Part shown: piece after piece, positions 32,223-42,339 of the stretch
Layout: each line of letters starts with the position of its first letter
Numbering within the stretch: the first letter of the stretch is position 1
Origin: Klebsiella pneumoniae
GTDB lineage: Bacteria; Pseudomonadota; Gammaproteobacteria; Enterobacterales; Enterobacteriaceae
Direction of reading: 5' to 3'
Length of the DNA: 64,000 nucleotides
Assembly (NCBI RefSeq): GCF_000742135.1
Contig: NZ_KN046818.1
Location: forward strand, 5,034,295-5,098,294
Notes under the pieces: model-generated
Told to the model about the DNA's origin: nothing
The model's database searches: none
Seen by the model: the letters and a program-made list of their open reading frames with translations, nothing else
Made by a program: the position numbers and the translations under genes

Positions 32223-33632
32223 TTAGACGCTGTAGTACAGTTCGAACTCAACCGGATGCGGAGTCATGCGTACGCGGTCGTTCTCTTCCATACGCAGGGC
32301 GATGTAGGCATCGATAGCGTCATTGGTGAACACGCCGCCAGCGGTCAGGAACTCGCGGTCAGCATCCAGGGCCTGCAGGGCTTCTTCCAGAGAACCGGCA
32401 ACCTGCGGGATCTCTTTCGCTTCTTCCGGCGGCAGGTCATACAGGTTTTTATCCATTGCTTCGCCCGGATGGATTTTGTTCTTGATACCATCAAGGCCAG
32501 CCATCAGCAGCGCCGCAAAGCACAGGTACGGGTTGGCAGCCGGGTCCGGGAAGCGCACTTCGATACGACGCGCTTTCGGAGAGGTCACCACCGGAATACG
32601 GATAGAGGCAGAGCGGTTACGGGCAGAGTAAGCCAGCATAACCGGCGCTTCGTAACCCGGGACCAGACGCTTGTAGGAGTTGGTGGTCGGGTTCGCCAGG
32701 GCGTTGATGGCTTTAGCGTGTTTGATTACGCCGCCGATGTAGAACAGCGCCTGCTCAGACAGACCGGCGTATTTGTCGCCGGAGAACAGGTTGGTACCGT
32801 TTTTCGCCAGAGACATATGGCAGTGCATGCCGGAGCCGTTGTCGCCGAACATCGGTTTCGGCATAAAGGTCGCGGTTTTACCAAAGCGGTGAGCGACGTT
32901 GTGAACAACGTATTTGTAAATCTGAATTTCATCCGCTTTTTTGGTCATGGTATTGAAGCGGGTTGCCACTTCGTTCTGACCTGCGGTTGCTACTTCATGG
33001 TGATGGGCTTCAACAACCAGACCCATCTCTTCCATGATCATACACATGGTGGAACGGATGTCCTGAGAAGAGTCTACTGGCGGAACCGGGAAGTAACCCC
33101 CTTTCACGCCCGGACGGTGACCTTTGTTACCGCCTTCGTATTTGGTAGAGGAGTTCCACGCACCTTCAATGTCATCGATCGCGACATGGGAGCCGGAGAT
33201 AGAGGCACCAAAGCGGATGTCGTCGAACAGGAAGAATTCTGGTTCTGGCCCGAACAGGACGGTATCAGCGATGCCGGTGGCGCGCAGGTACTCTTCAGCG
33301 CGTTTCGCGATGGAGCGCGGGTCACGGTCATAGCCCTGCAGGGTGCCTGGCTCGAGGATATCGCAGCGGATGATCAGGGTCGGTTCTTCGTAGAACGGGT
33401 CAATGACCGCGGTGGACGCGTCCGGCATCAGGACCATGTCAGATTCGTTGATACCTTTCCAGCCACCAATCGAGGAGCCATCAAACATTTTGCCTTCTTC
33501 GAAGAATTCGGCATTTACCTGATGAGACGGAATCGTGACGTGCTGTTCTTTACCTTTGGTATCGGTGAAGCGCAGATCGACAAACTTCACTTCGTGCTCG
33601 TTCAGCATCGTCAAAACGTGTTCAGCGGACAT
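32223..33632 (-). CDS. glnA: Glutamine synthetase type I
   Basis: ATP-dependent amidation of glutamate, the key ammonia-assimilating enzyme, as a cytoplasmic dodecamer. It is 469 aa. Signatures include FDGSSIGGW (about 50-58), the ATP-binding [17 protein letters not shown] (about 257-273), [17 protein letters not shown] (about 313-329), and the adenylylation site [11 protein letters not shown] (Tyr near 398), so it is the adenylylated GSI-beta class. It is first in glnALG, under a sigma-54 promoter and two strong NtrC sites. Confidence 0.98.
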   Translation of the reverse strand: MSAEHVLTMLNEHEVKFVDLRFTDTKGKEQHVTIPSHQVNAEFFEEGKMFDGSSIGGWKGINESDMVLMPDASTAVIDPFYEEPTLIIRCDILEPGTLQGYDRDPRSIAKRAEEYLRATGIADTVLFGPEPEFFLFDDIRFGASISGSHVAIDDIEGAWNSSTKYEGGNKGHRPGVKGGYFPVPPVDSSQDIRSTMCMIMEEMGLVVEAHHHEVATAGQNEVATRFNTMTKKADEIQIYKYVVHNVAHRFGKTATFMPKPMFGDNGSGMHCHMSLAKNGTNLFSGDKYAGLSEQALFYIGGVIKHAKAINALANPTTNSYKRLVPGYEAPVMLAYSARNRSASIRIPVVTSPKARRIEVRFPDPAANPYLCFAALLMAGLDGIKNKIHPGEAMDKNLYDLPPEEAKEIPQVAGSLEEALQALDADREFLTAGGVFTNDAIDAYIALRMEENDRVRMTPHPVEFELYYSV

Positions 33633-33720
33633 ACTTAAACTCTCCCGGATTGGTCATTGTCGTCGTGGTAACGAAAACTTCATACTGCTTAAAAGTGGCG
33701 TTGTTGCCTTAAAAAATATA

Positions 33721-33739
33721 AAGCGAAATCTGTGCCAAC
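33721..33739 (-). promoter_or_regulatory. Sigma-54 promoter of glnA (glnAp2)
   Basis: On the minus strand TTGGCACAGATTTCGCTT has GG and GC elements exactly 10 bp apart, the -24/-12 hallmark of sigma-54. It would start transcription about 75-80 bp upstream of the glnA ATG. Confidence 0.92.
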
Positions 33740-33810
33740 TTTTAAATGCCCCATAAAACGCTGTATCATGCGCACCATAGTGCAAAAGGACTGCACCATG
33801 ATGGAGATAA

Positions 33811-33826
33811 TGCACCAAAATAGTGC
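33811..33826. promoter_or_regulatory. NtrC enhancer site (promoter-proximal) of glnA
   Basis: TGCACCAAAATAGTGC fits the NtrC dyad. It lies about 75 bp upstream of the sigma-54 promoter, as the E. coli enhancer does. Confidence 0.85.
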
Positions 33827-33842
33827 TTCAGTGTGAACATTG

Positions 33843-33858
33843 AGCACCATTTTGGTGC
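33843..33858. promoter_or_regulatory. NtrC enhancer site (distal) of glnA
   Basis: AGCACCATTTTGGTGC is a near-perfect NtrC palindrome. It is 32 bp from the first site, three helical turns, suiting cooperative binding of NtrC dimers on one DNA face. Confidence 0.88.
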
Positions 33859-33949
33859 GGTTTTTGTTACGGTGCCCTTTTATCGCTCCGTGAAAGCGGT
33901 CACAAAGAAACTCTGCAATACTTGTTTGCGGAGGATGTTTGTGATCCTG

Positions 33950-33978
33950 TTCAGTCCTTCGCTTAATACGTGTACAAT
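33950..33978 (+). promoter_or_regulatory. Candidate typA promoter
   Basis: TTCAGT (33950-33955) and TACAAT (33973-33978) are 17 bp apart, with an extended TG just before the -10. It would start about 25-30 bp before the GTG start of typA. Confidence 0.5.
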
Positions 33979-34010
33979 AACGCGCTATTTCTAATGCCTG
34001 AGGCAAAGTT

Positions 34011-35834
34011 GTGATCGAAAATCTGCGTAATATCGCCATCATCGCGCACGTTGACCATGGTAAAACTACCCTGGTTGACAAGCTGCTACAGCAATCCGGT
34101 ACGTTCGACGCACGTACTGAAGCACAAGAACGTGTGATGGACTCCAACGATTTGGAGAAAGAGCGTGGGATTACCATCCTCGCGAAAAACACCGCAATCA
34201 AATGGAATGATTACCGTATCAACATCGTTGATACCCCAGGGCACGCCGACTTCGGAGGTGAAGTTGAGCGTGTTATGTCCATGGTTGACTCTGTGCTGCT
34301 GGTGGTAGATGCCTTTGATGGCCCGATGCCGCAAACGCGCTTCGTGACCAAAAAAGCTTTTGCCCACGGTCTGAAGCCGATCGTGGTCATCAACAAAGTT
34401 GACCGCCCGGGCGCGCGTCCGGACTGGGTTGTCGATCAGGTGTTCGACCTGTTCGTTAACCTCGATGCGACCGACGAACAGCTGGACTTCCCGATCGTTT
34501 ACGCGTCCGCGCTGAACGGTATCGCGGGTCTGGATCACGAAGACATGGCTGACGACATGACCCCGCTGTACCAGGCGATTGTCGATCGCGTGCCGGCGCC
34601 GGACGTTGATCTTGACGGTCCGCTGCAGATGCAGATCTCCCAGCTGGACTACAACAACTACGTTGGTGTTATTGGCATCGGCCGCATCAAGCGCGGTAAA
34701 GTGAAGCCGAACCAGCAGGTCACTATTATCGATAGCGAAGGCAAAACCCGTAACGGTAAAGTCGGTAAGGTACTGACTCACCTGGGTCTGGAGCGAATTG
34801 AGAGCGACGTAGCTGAAGCTGGCGACATCATCGCGATCACCGGTCTGGGCGAGCTGAACATCTCCGACACCATCTGCGACCCGCAGAATGTCGAAGCGCT
34901 GCCGGCCCTGTCCGTTGATGAGCCGACCGTTTCCATGTTCTTCAACGTCAACACCTCTCCGTTCTGCGGTAAAGAAGGTAAGTTCGTTACCTCTCGCCAG
35001 ATCCTGGACCGTCTGAATAAAGAGCTGGTGCACAACGTGGCGCTGCGCGTTGAAGAAACCGAAGACGCTGATGCGTTCCGCGTTTCCGGCCGTGGTGAAC
35101 TGCACCTGTCCGTTCTGATTGAAAACATGCGTCGTGAAGGTTTCGAGATGGCGGTTTCCCGTCCGAAAGTTATCTTCCGCGAAATCGACGGCCGTAAGCA
35201 AGAGCCGTTCGAGAACGTGACGCTGGACGTCGAAGAGCAGCATCAGGGTTCTGTCATGCAGGCGCTGGGCGAGCGTAAAGGCGACCTGAAAAACATGAAT
35301 CCGGACGGTAAAGGCCGCGTACGTCTCGACTACGTGATCCCAAGCCGCGGTCTGATCGGCTTTCGTTCAGAGTTCATGACCATGACCTCCGGTACCGGTC
35401 TGCTGTACTCCACCTTCAGCCACTACGACGACGTTCGTCCGGGCGAAGTGGGCCAGCGTAACAACGGCGTACTGATCTCCAACGGTCAGGGTAAAGCGGT
35501 AGCGTTCGCGCTGTTCGGTCTGCAGGATCGCGGTAAGCTGTTCCTCGGCCACGGCGCTGAAGTTTACGAAGGCCAGATCATCGGTATTCACAGCCGTTCC
35601 AACGACCTGACGGTAAACTGCCTAACCGGTAAGAAACTGACCAACATGCGTGCGTCTGGTACTGACGAAGCCACGGTTCTGGTTCCGCCGGTTAAGATGA
35701 CCCTGGAGCAGGCTCTGGAGTTCATCGATGACGACGAACTGGTAGAAGTTACTCCGACCTCTATCCGTATCCGTAAACGTCACCTGACCGAGAACGACCG
35801 TAAACGCGCGATGCGCGGTGCAAAAGAAGAGTAA
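34011..35834 (+). CDS. typA: TypA/BipA, ribosome-associated translational GTPase
   Basis: EF-G-like GTPase that acts in ribosome assembly and stress or low-temperature growth. It is 607 aa. The G domain has [10 protein letters not shown] (about residues 11-20), DTPGHADF (about 73-80) and NKVD (about 127-130), followed by domains II, III and V and the BipA-specific C-terminal domain ending in RAMRGAKEE. It starts with GTG at 34011 ([10 protein letters not shown]). It is divergent from glnA and ends in a strong terminator. Confidence 0.97.
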   Translation: MIENLRNIAIIAHVDHGKTTLVDKLLQQSGTFDARTEAQERVMDSNDLEKERGITILAKNTAIKWNDYRINIVDTPGHADFGGEVERVMSMVDSVLLVVDAFDGPMPQTRFVTKKAFAHGLKPIVVINKVDRPGARPDWVVDQVFDLFVNLDATDEQLDFPIVYASALNGIAGLDHEDMADDMTPLYQAIVDRVPAPDVDLDGPLQMQISQLDYNNYVGVIGIGRIKRGKVKPNQQVTIIDSEGKTRNGKVGKVLTHLGLERIESDVAEAGDIIAITGLGELNISDTICDPQNVEALPALSVDEPTVSMFFNVNTSPFCGKEGKFVTSRQILDRLNKELVHNVALRVEETEDADAFRVSGRGELHLSVLIENMRREGFEMAVSRPKVIFREIDGRKQEPFENVTLDVEEQHQGSVMQALGERKGDLKNMNPDGKGRVRLDYVIPSRGLIGFRSEFMTMTSGTGLLYSTFSHYDDVRPGEVGQRNNGVLISNGQGKAVAFALFGLQDRGKLFLGHGAEVYEGQIIGIHSRSNDLTVNCLTGKKLTNMRASGTDEATVLVPPVKMTLEQALEFIDDDELVEVTPTSIRIRKRHLTENDRKRAMRGAKEE

Positions 35835-35856
35835 TTTTTTCTTCTTGTTGTTCGCT

Positions 35857-35889
35857 AAACCCCGCCTCTCCGGCGGGGTTTCTTTTTTT
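35857..35889 (+). terminator. Intrinsic terminator of typA
   Basis: AAACCCCGCC/GGCGGGGTTT with loop TCTCC is followed by CTTTTTTTC, 23 bp after the stop codon. Confidence 0.92.
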
Positions 35890-35969
35890 CATTCCTGCAT
35901 CACACGCCAATAGTCAAATCCAGCCTTTCCCGCTAAAGTTAATTTTCCACGGCGCGGAAGGAGACAAAA

Positions 35970-36569
35970 ATGCTCTATATCTTTGATTTAGGTAATGTGA
36001 TTGTCGACATTGACTTCAACCGGGTATTGGGAGCCTGGAGCGATTTAACCCGCATCCCGCTGGCGACGCTGAAGCAGCATTTCACCATGGGTGAGGCTTT
36101 CCATCAGCATGAGCGCGGCGAGCTCAGCGATGAAGACTTTGCCGCCGCCATGTGCCATGAAATGAATATGCCCCTCAGCTATGAACAGTTTGCTCACGGC
36201 TGGCAGGCGGTGTTTGTCGCGCTGCGCCCGGAGGTGATTACCATCATGCATAAACTTCGTGCCCAGGGGCATCGGGTGGTGGTGCTCTCCAATACCAATC
36301 GTCTGCACACCACGTTCTGGCCCGATGAATACCCGGAAGTGCGCGCGGCCGCCGATCGCATTTATCTGTCGCAGGAGATGGGATTGCGTAAGCCTGAAGC
36401 GCAAATTTATCTGCGAGTACTGGAAGAAGAGGGGTTTTCCGCCGCAGATACGGTCTTTTTTGATGATAACGTCGATAATATAGCAGGGGCCAACCGGTTG
36501 GGGATCACCAGTATCCTGGTGACTGGTAAGGAGACCATCCCTGACTATTTCGCGAAACAGCTATGCTAA
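35970..36569 (+). CDS. yihX: YihX, HAD phosphatase (alpha-glucose-1-phosphate phosphatase)
   Basis: HAD-superfamily phosphatase; E. coli YihX hydrolyses alpha-D-glucose 1-phosphate. It is 199 aa, as in E. coli. Motif I is [11 protein letters not shown] (about residues 5-15; nucleophile Asp6), motif II VVLSNTN (about 108), motif III Lys in RKPEAQIY and motif [10 protein letters not shown]. It is preceded by GGAAGGAG. The stop overlaps the yihY start by 7 bp. In E. coli the yih sulfoquinovose genes lie between typA and yihX; here the gap is only 135 bp. Confidence 0.96.
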   Translation: MLYIFDLGNVIVDIDFNRVLGAWSDLTRIPLATLKQHFTMGEAFHQHERGELSDEDFAAAMCHEMNMPLSYEQFAHGWQAVFVALRPEVITIMHKLRAQGHRVVVLSNTNRLHTTFWPDEYPEVRAAADRIYLSQEMGLRKPEAQIYLRVLEEEGFSAADTVFFDDNVDNIAGANRLGITSILVTGKETIPDYFAKQLC

Positions 36570-37423
36570 AAACCGTTCATCAAAAATTACTCCACCATAC
36601 CCGGCCGCTGCTGGCGTGGCTAAAGCTGCTGTGGCGGCGCATTGATGAAGACCATATGACCACCCTGGCGGGGAACCTCGCCTATGTGTCATTACTGTCC
36701 CTGGTGCCGCTGATTGCCGTCGTGTTCGCGCTGTTTGCGGCCTTTCCTATGTTCTCCGAAGTCAGCGTGCAGATCCGTCATTTTATCTTCGCCAATTTTA
36801 TTCCGGCGACCGGGGATGTAATCCAGGGATATATCGAGCAGTTCGTGGCCAACTCCAGCCGCATGACCGCCGTAGGCGCCTTTGGCCTGATCGTCACCTC
36901 GCTGCTGCTGATGTACTCGATCGACAGCGCGCTAAACACCATCTGGCGCAGCACGCGCAGCCGCCCCAAAGTTTATTCCTTTGCCGTTTACTGGATGATC
37001 CTGACCCTCGGCCCGCTGCTGGCGGGCGCCAGCCTGGCGATCAGTTCCTATCTGCTGTCGCTGCGCTGGGCAAGCGACCTGGACGGCGTAATTGATAATC
37101 TGCTCCGCCTATTTCCGCTGATCCTCTCCTGGGCAGCGTTCTGGCTGCTCTATAGTATTGTACCGACTACCCAGGTACGTAACCGCGACGCGGTGATCGG
37201 GGCGCTGGTGGCGGCGCTGCTGTTTGAGGCAGGTAAAAAGGCGTTTGCCCTCTATATCACCACCTTTCCGTCCTATCAGCTAATTTATGGGGTGATTTCG
37301 GTGGTGCCGATTTTGTTCGTCTGGGTGTACTGGACCTGGTGTATCGTCTTGCTTGGCGCTGAAATTACTGTCACTCTCGGTGAATACCGCAAACTTGAAA
37401 CAGAAGAAACAGAACAACCATGA
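36563..37423 (+). CDS. yihY: YihY, BrkB-like inner-membrane protein
   Basis: Polytopic inner-membrane protein of the YihY/BrkB (virulence factor BrkB) family, 286 aa with six or so hydrophobic segments. The conserved N-terminal segment is [19 protein letters not shown], and the C-terminal [18 protein letters not shown] is the family signature. Older annotation as RNase BN is now known to belong to another gene (rbn/elaC). Function unknown. It is the second gene of yihX-yihY-dtd-yiiD, with overlapping start/stop codons at both ends. Confidence 0.94.
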   Translation: MLKTVHQKLLHHTRPLLAWLKLLWRRIDEDHMTTLAGNLAYVSLLSLVPLIAVVFALFAAFPMFSEVSVQIRHFIFANFIPATGDVIQGYIEQFVANSSRMTAVGAFGLIVTSLLLMYSIDSALNTIWRSTRSRPKVYSFAVYWMILTLGPLLAGASLAISSYLLSLRWASDLDGVIDNLLRLFPLILSWAAFWLLYSIVPTTQVRNRDAVIGALVAALLFEAGKKAFALYITTFPSYQLIYGVISVVPILFVWVYWTWCIVLLGAEITVTLGEYRKLETEETEQP

Positions 37424-37857
37424 TTGCATTAATTCAACGCGTATCCCGTGCAAGCGTTACCGTGGCGGACGAGGTGACGGGCGAAATTGGCCCAGGGCTT
37501 CTGGTGCTGCTGGGCGTCGAGAAAGACGATGATGAACAAAAGGCGAATCGCCTTTGTGAACGCGTGCTGGGCTACCGCATCTTCAGCGATGCGGAAGGGA
37601 AAATGAACCTGAATGTCCAGCAGGCGGGCGGCAGCGTGCTGGTGGTTTCGCAATTTACGCTGGCGGCCGATACCGAGCGGGGGATGCGACCGAGCTTCTC
37701 GAAAGGCGCTGCCCCTGACCGCGCTGAGGCGCTGTATGAGTATTTCGTCGCCCGCTGTCGCCAGCAGGAAATGCACACCCAGACCGGAAGATTCGCTGCG
37801 GATATGCAGGTTTCTTTGGTCAATGATGGTCCCGTGACCTTTTGGTTGCAGGTATGA
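37420..37857 (+). CDS. dtd: D-aminoacyl-tRNA deacylase
   Basis: Proofreading enzyme that removes D-amino acids (and glycine) from mischarged tRNA. It is 145 aa, the family length. The N-terminus [15 protein letters not shown], the SQFTLAADT motif (about residues 77-85) and the GPVTFWL C-terminal motif containing the cross-subunit Gly-cisPro are present. ATG 37420 overlaps the yihY stop by 4 bp, and its stop overlaps the yiiD start. Confidence 0.97.
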   Translation: MIALIQRVSRASVTVADEVTGEIGPGLLVLLGVEKDDDEQKANRLCERVLGYRIFSDAEGKMNLNVQQAGGSVLVVSQFTLAADTERGMRPSFSKGAAPDRAEALYEYFVARCRQQEMHTQTGRFAADMQVSLVNDGPVTFWLQV

Positions 37858-38843
37858 CCCAGCTTCCGGGCAGGCTGCGGGTAACAAAAGAGAGTACGAC
37901 TATGTATCACCTTCGTGTACCGCAAACAGCAGAAGAGTTAGAGAGCTACTACCAGTTCCGCTGGGAGATGCTGCGTAAGCCGCTGCATCAGCCTAAGGGA
38001 TCGGAACGTGACGCCTGGGATGCGATGGCGCATCATCAGATGGTAGTGGATGAAGAGGGCAACCTGGTTGCCGTCGGCCGGCTATATATCAATGCGGAGA
38101 ATGAAGCCTCCATCCGCTTTATGGCTGTGCATCCCTCGGTGCAGGATAAAGGGCTGGGGACGCTGATGGCGATGACCCTGGAGTCCGTCGCGCGTCAGGA
38201 AGGGGTTAAGCGGGTTACCTGCAGCGCGCGCGAAGATGCGGTGGAATTTTTCGCCAAGCTCGGATTTGTCAATCAGGGTGAGATCACCACCCCGACCACC
38301 ACGCCGATCCGTCATTTTCTGATGATCAAACCGGTCGCGTCGCTGGACGATATTTTGCACCGCGGCGACTGGTGCGCACAGCTCCAGCAGGCGTGGTATC
38401 AGCATATTCCGCTGAGTGAAAAAATGGGCGTACGTATTCAGCAGTACACCGGGCAGAAATTTATTACCACCATGCCGGAGGCGGGGAACCAGAATCCGCA
38501 CCATACGCTGTTCGCCGGCAGCCTGTTTTCGCTCGCTACCTTAACCGGATGGGGGCTTATCTGGCTGATGCTGCGCGAGCGGCACCTGGGAGGCACCATT
38601 ATTCTGGCGGATGCGCATATCCGCTACAGCCAGCCTATTAGCGGCCGCCCCAGCGCCATCGCCGACCTCGGTTCTCTGAGCGGCGATCTCGACCGACTGG
38701 CGCGCGGGCGTAAAGCCCGCGTCCAAATGCAGGTGGAGCTTTTTGGCGACGATAAACAGGGCGCCGTTTTCGAGGGGATCTACATCGTGTTGCCGGCGAA
38801 GCCCTTTGGCTCGTACGAAGAGGGCGGCAACGAGGAAGAGTAA
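37854..38843 (+). CDS. yiiD: YiiD, GNAT acetyltransferase / hotdog thioesterase fusion
   Basis: Two-domain cytoplasmic protein of 329 aa. Residues 15-160 form a GNAT acyl-CoA-binding domain ([12 protein letters not shown] is the acetyl-CoA loop). Residues 185-320 are a hotdog thioesterase-like domain ([22 protein letters not shown]). Orthologues are sometimes named FabY for a role in starting fatty acid synthesis in Pseudomonas, which is not shown for this one. Start ATG 37854 overlaps the dtd stop and gives the E. coli length; a second ATG at 37902 (MYHLRVPQ) is an alternative. Confidence 0.92.
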   Translation: MTQLPGRLRVTKESTTMYHLRVPQTAEELESYYQFRWEMLRKPLHQPKGSERDAWDAMAHHQMVVDEEGNLVAVGRLYINAENEASIRFMAVHPSVQDKGLGTLMAMTLESVARQEGVKRVTCSAREDAVEFFAKLGFVNQGEITTPTTTPIRHFLMIKPVASLDDILHRGDWCAQLQQAWYQHIPLSEKMGVRIQQYTGQKFITTMPEAGNQNPHHTLFAGSLFSLATLTGWGLIWLMLRERHLGGTIILADAHIRYSQPISGRPSAIADLGSLSGDLDRLARGRKARVQMQVELFGDDKQGAVFEGIYIVLPAKPFGSYEEGGNEEE

Positions 38844-38856
38844 GCGCCTGGGGCAG

Positions 38857-39774
38857 TTATCGTCCTGGCGATGCCACACGCCAGGCGATATCCCGCATGG
38901 CATCACGCGCGGCGTTGCTGATGCCTCCCAGCTGAAAGAAGCCGTGGATCACCCCCAGATAGCGCTGACAGGAACTCTCCACCCCTTGCTCCGTCAGCCT
39001 TCGGTACAGCACTTCGCCCTCATCACGTAAAGGATCGAACTCCGCCGTCAGGATGTGGACCGGTGGCAGACCGTGAAAATCTTCGCGCCACAGCGGACTG
39101 GCATCCGGATGGGTAGCGGGTGTGGCCGCTAAATACATTTCGTAGCCGCTAAGCAGCGTGTCCCGGGTAATGATGTAATCCTCGCCGTTGCTGGCGTAGC
39201 TTGCCATGCTGGCGGTAGCGTCGAGCATCGGGTAAATCAGGATAAGCTGTGCAGGCTGCCATGTTCCCGCCGCTTTCAGGCGCAGGGCCGTGACCAGAGC
39301 GAGGTGCCCGCCGGCACTGTCGCCAGCCAGGGTGATACGTGATGCGTCAACGCCAAGCTGCTCCGCGTGCCGGTGGATAATCATGACACCTTGTTCTGCG
39401 TCATCGTGCGCCGCCGGAAAGGTATGCTCCGGCGCCAGGCGGTACTGTACAGCGATCACCCGGCAACCGCTGAACATGGCTAACTGACGGAGTTGGTTAT
39501 CGTGGGTGGTAAAGCCGCCGCTGACAAAACAGCCGCCGTGGTAGTAGATAAGCGTGGGTAGCAGGCCGTCGGCAGTGGGCGGTGAAACGACGCGGAAGTG
39601 CATACCCTCCAGGGTGATATCCTCCACCCGCACTCGCGTTTCCGTCTCCCCGGCGAGTACCGCACTGGCGATATAGCCGGCCCTCCGATCATCAATATGC
39701 TGATCGCGTGATGACGGACGACCTGCCGCAATAAATGCCTCAACCAGCGAAGCAATCCCTTTTTCCAGCGCCAT
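38857..39774 (-). CDS. Alpha/beta-hydrolase esterase, hormone-sensitive lipase type
   Basis: A 305-aa esterase of the HSL/Aes family. The oxyanion-hole motif YYHGGCFVSGG is near residue 78, the nucleophile elbow GDSAGGH (Ser near 152), an Asp in AEFDPLRDEGE (about 249) and the catalytic His in GVIHGFFQLGG (about 281). It resembles but is not E. coli Aes and has no counterpart here in E. coli. It is convergent with yiiD (13 bp apart). The natural ester is unknown; short-chain acyl esters are usual for the family. Confidence 0.87.
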   Translation of the reverse strand: MALEKGIASLVEAFIAAGRPSSRDQHIDDRRAGYIASAVLAGETETRVRVEDITLEGMHFRVVSPPTADGLLPTLIYYHGGCFVSGGFTTHDNQLRQLAMFSGCRVIAVQYRLAPEHTFPAAHDDAEQGVMIIHRHAEQLGVDASRITLAGDSAGGHLALVTALRLKAAGTWQPAQLILIYPMLDATASMASYASNGEDYIITRDTLLSGYEMYLAATPATHPDASPLWREDFHGLPPVHILTAEFDPLRDEGEVLYRRLTEQGVESSCQRYLGVIHGFFQLGGISNAARDAMRDIAWRVASPGR

Positions 39775-39972
39775 ATGAAGTTCCTTATACTGTTTTAATA
39801 TCCAGTGTTATAGCCTGGATTATGGCGAAAAGACAGGCCTGTTGAGGTCGCCTGTGCATTATGGAAAGCGGCTCGCAAAAAAGAGTTTACCTGACAAAAT
39901 CCTGTTTGTTTCCGATTCCAAAAGCTCTAGATTGCTCATAACTTCATCACTGGTGATATACTTGAGGTATAT

Positions 39973-40221
39973 ATGAGCATGATGGCTGAAAGGGATATGG
40001 GCAGAATTCTTCTCGATTTATCAGACGATGTCATTCAACGTCTCGATGACCTCAAAGTGCAGCGTAACATTCCGCGAGCGGAACTGTTACGTGAAGCGGT
40101 TGAACAATATCTGGAGAAACAAGATCGAGCTAAAGATACCATCTCCAGTGCGCTGGGTCTGTGGCAAGACTGCGAAGAAGACGGCATGGAATATCAACGT
40201 CAGCTACGCAAGGAGTGGTAA
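39973..40221 (+). CDS. Ribbon-helix-helix antitoxin (VapB-like)
   Basis: An 82-aa protein with an N-terminal RHH/CopG DNA-binding segment ([37 protein letters not shown], shown here in outline; residues 11-47) and an acidic, Trp-containing C-terminal tail that would wrap the toxin ([15 protein letters not shown]). GAGG precedes the ATG; a second ATG lies at 39979. The stop (TAATG) overlaps the start of the PIN-domain gene by 1 bp. It probably represses its own promoter together with the toxin. Family placement is firm, the name VapB is by analogy. Confidence 0.85.
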   Translation: MSMMAERDMGRILLDLSDDVIQRLDDLKVQRNIPRAELLREAVEQYLEKQDRAKDTISSALGLWQDCEEDGMEYQRQLRKEW

Positions 40222-40604
40222 TGACCTCCGGATCTGCGCTTTTTGATACCAATATTCTTATTGATTTATTTAGCGGGCGTCGCGAAGCCAAACAGGCGCT
40301 GGAGGCCTGGCCACCGCAGAATGCGATCAGTCTGATTACCTGGATGGAGGTGATGGTTGGCGCTAAAAAATATCACCAGGAGCAGCGCACGCGAATGGCG
40401 CTGAGCACCTTTAATATCATTAACATCTCACAGGATATTGCAGAGCGAAGCGTTGCGCTGCGGCAGGAGTATAAGCTTAAGCTGCCGGATGCCATCATTC
40501 TGGCGACGGCGCAACTCCATCGTCTGGAACTAATTACGCGGAATACGAAGGATTTTGCCGGTATTCCTGGCGTAGTCACGCCGTACGAAATCCACCCTGA
40601 ATAA
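40221..40604 (+). CDS. PIN-domain toxin (VapC-like ribonuclease)
   Basis: A 127-aa PIN-domain protein, the toxin of the pair. Conserved acidic residues are visible: Asp9 in LFDTNILIDLF, Glu in ITWMEVMVG (about 43), Asp in LPDAIILATA (about 91) and Asn/Asp in ITRNTKDF (about 111-115). The Mg2+ site therefore looks complete and the toxin active. The start is ATG 40221, coupled to the antitoxin stop; a longer frame from 40161 overlaps the antitoxin and lacks a ribosome-binding site. The RNA target is unknown. Confidence 0.87.
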   Translation: MTSGSALFDTNILIDLFSGRREAKQALEAWPPQNAISLITWMEVMVGAKKYHQEQRTRMALSTFNIINISQDIAERSVALRQEYKLKLPDAIILATAQLHRLELITRNTKDFAGIPGVVTPYEIHPE

Positions 40605-40737
40605 TTCGAGTGGCAGGAGGACGACAAGTGAGCGACAGACTCGTCTGAAACGAATATCTCCAGCCAAAGGTTGGCCTCTGATAACGGTCAGTGACGCGTG
40701 TGAATAATCCCTGCGCACGTTCGTGTCACAAGAAGGA

Positions 40738-40762
40738 AAACGGGCGACAAGAGCCGCCCGAA
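40738..40762 (-). terminator. Terminator of the fdoGHI-fdhE operon
   Basis: On the minus strand GGGCGG...TCGCCC followed by GTTTTCC lies just past the fdhE stop. The stem is short. No gene was found in 40605-40777. Confidence 0.6.
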
Positions 40763-40777
40763 ATCATACTGCAGAAC

Positions 40778-41707
40778 TTACTCCCCTTCGCCGGGGAACA
40801 TGAACGGGTTAATTGAGCTTCTGGCGAAGCCCTCCTGTTCCATGCGGGCGTCGAGCACCAGGGAGGCCAAATCGTCGGCGACGGCTTCGACTTTCGGATC
40901 CTTCTCCTGATACATAATCTTCAGGTAGGTTCCGCAGTCGCCGCAGCTTTCGGCTTTCACCGCCGCCTGCTCGTTGTCCAGCGACCAGTAGTGCAGGTCG
41001 CGGCTCTGCTCGCAGTTGCTGCACTTGACGCGTACTACGTGCCACTCAGTTTCGCACAGGTTGCAGTGCAGATAGCGCAGCCCCTGAGTGGTGCCGATTT
41101 GCACGATGCTGGAGACCGGCATCGAGCCGCACACCGGGCAGAACTGGCGCTGTTCGCCGTATTCGGCGCGCGCTTTTCCTGGGATCAGACTGGCCATCTG
41201 CGCCCAGTAGAGCGACAGCGCAGCCCAGATGAACGGCGCTTTGTCGCTACTGACGGAGGCGAAATCGGAAACAAACAGCGCGCTGGCCATCTGCTCCAGC
41301 TCCTGCTCAGAGGCTTTTTCCAGATTCTCAATGACCGCCAGCGCCGGGCCGCTCATTTCCGGCTTCAGCTCGGCAATCAGCGAGTGCAACAGCTTGTGCC
41401 AGTGCTTGTCGCGCGGCAGGACGTGGATATCCAGCGGCGGCTTGCCCTGTTCGCTGGCCGCTTTAATGCGGGCGGTGAGATCCATCTGCAGCGGATGGTC
41501 GTACAGCACTACTTCCTGGGCATGGGCAATCAGCGCGGCAAAGCGCAGGTAATCGCCTAGCGGGTTATTAGCGGCCAGCTCGCGCAAGCGTTCAGCGCGG
41601 CGGTTATACAGATTTTTCAGCCTGGGGAACAGTAACGGCGGAATTGCTTCCGCCGTGCGTTTCTCGCTCGAACCCAGCTCGTCTTGCGGGATTATGCGAA
41701 TACTCAT
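40778..41707 (-). CDS. fdhE: FdhE, formate dehydrogenase accessory protein
   Basis: Cytoplasmic maturation factor for respiratory formate dehydrogenases that binds the catalytic subunits before Tat export. It is 309 aa. The C-terminal half carries four CXXC rubredoxin-like pairs ([27 protein letters not shown], about residues 186-262) that bind iron in the E. coli protein. The ATG at 41707 overlaps the fdoI stop by 4 bp, making it the last gene of fdoGHI-fdhE. Confidence 0.96.
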   Translation of the reverse strand: MSIRIIPQDELGSSEKRTAEAIPPLLFPRLKNLYNRRAERLRELAANNPLGDYLRFAALIAHAQEVVLYDHPLQMDLTARIKAASEQGKPPLDIHVLPRDKHWHKLLHSLIAELKPEMSGPALAVIENLEKASEQELEQMASALFVSDFASVSSDKAPFIWAALSLYWAQMASLIPGKARAEYGEQRQFCPVCGSMPVSSIVQIGTTQGLRYLHCNLCETEWHVVRVKCSNCEQSRDLHYWSLDNEQAAVKAESCGDCGTYLKIMYQEKDPKVEAVADDLASLVLDARMEQEGFARSSINPFMFPGEGE

Positions 41708-42339
41708 TCAGATGACTTTTCCTGTTTCTGGCGGACCTCTCGGTACCAGCGCGGGTGATGTTTCTTCGCCCACGTTTTGGTAACCCAGCCTTCCACCATC
41801 GCGGTAATGGTGCCTTTCACCCAGAGGGCGGCGTAGATATGCACCATGATAACCACAATTAACGCCACTGCGGCAAATGAATGCAGCATCAGCGCAAATC
41901 GGATCACCGGGATTGAGAAAGCCGGCGCAAAATACGGACGCCAGATGATCACACCGCTCACCAGCAGCAGTACCAGGAAGATAATCGCCGCCCAGAATAC
42001 GCATTTCTGGCCGAAGTTATAGCGCCCGGTATCGCCCACCTCCTCGTTGACGACGATCTTACGAATATTCTTCGCCCAAAAGATATCATCCCGATTGATT
42101 AGGTTGTGATGCCAGTAACGGAAAAACATGATGATAAACGACGCGAACATCACCACCCCGACGAACGGGTGGAGAATTCGCGCCAGCTGCGGCGTGCCGA
42201 GGATATGCATCAGCCAGTTAAAGGACGGGAAGAAAAAGCCTAACCCGCTCACCGCCGCCAGGACGAAGCAGAAGGCGGTGACCCAGTGGTTGATGCGTTC
42301 CGGCGCCGTGTAGCGCACGATGGTGTCACGTCTTTTCAT
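41704..42339 (-). CDS. fdoI: FdoI, formate dehydrogenase-O cytochrome b556 subunit
   Basis: Inner-membrane gamma subunit with two b haems that passes electrons from the periplasmic FdoGH to quinone. It is 211 aa with four hydrophobic helices; candidate haem-ligand His residues lie in ERINHWV (helix 1), HPFVGV (helix 2) and MLHSFAAV (helix 4). The start overlaps the fdoH stop by 4 bp. Subunit choice (fdo rather than nitrate-inducible fdn) follows from linkage to fdhE and fdhD. Confidence 0.95.
   Translation of the reverse strand: MKRRDTIVRYTAPERINHWVTAFCFVLAAVSGLGFFFPSFNWLMHILGTPQLARILHPFVGVVMFASFIIMFFRYWHHNLINRDDIFWAKNIRKIVVNEEVGDTGRYNFGQKCVFWAAIIFLVLLLVSGVIIWRPYFAPAFSIPVIRFALMLHSFAAVALIVVIMVHIYAALWVKGTITAMVEGWVTKTWAKKHHPRWYREVRQKQEKSSE

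Noticed and set aside
32256-33638. 460-codon frame opposite glnA
   Set aside because: Antisense shadow of a highly biased gene; glnA is certain on the other strand.
36563-37423. yihY as RNase BN
   Set aside because: That old assignment was corrected; the protein is a membrane BrkB-family member without nuclease motifs.
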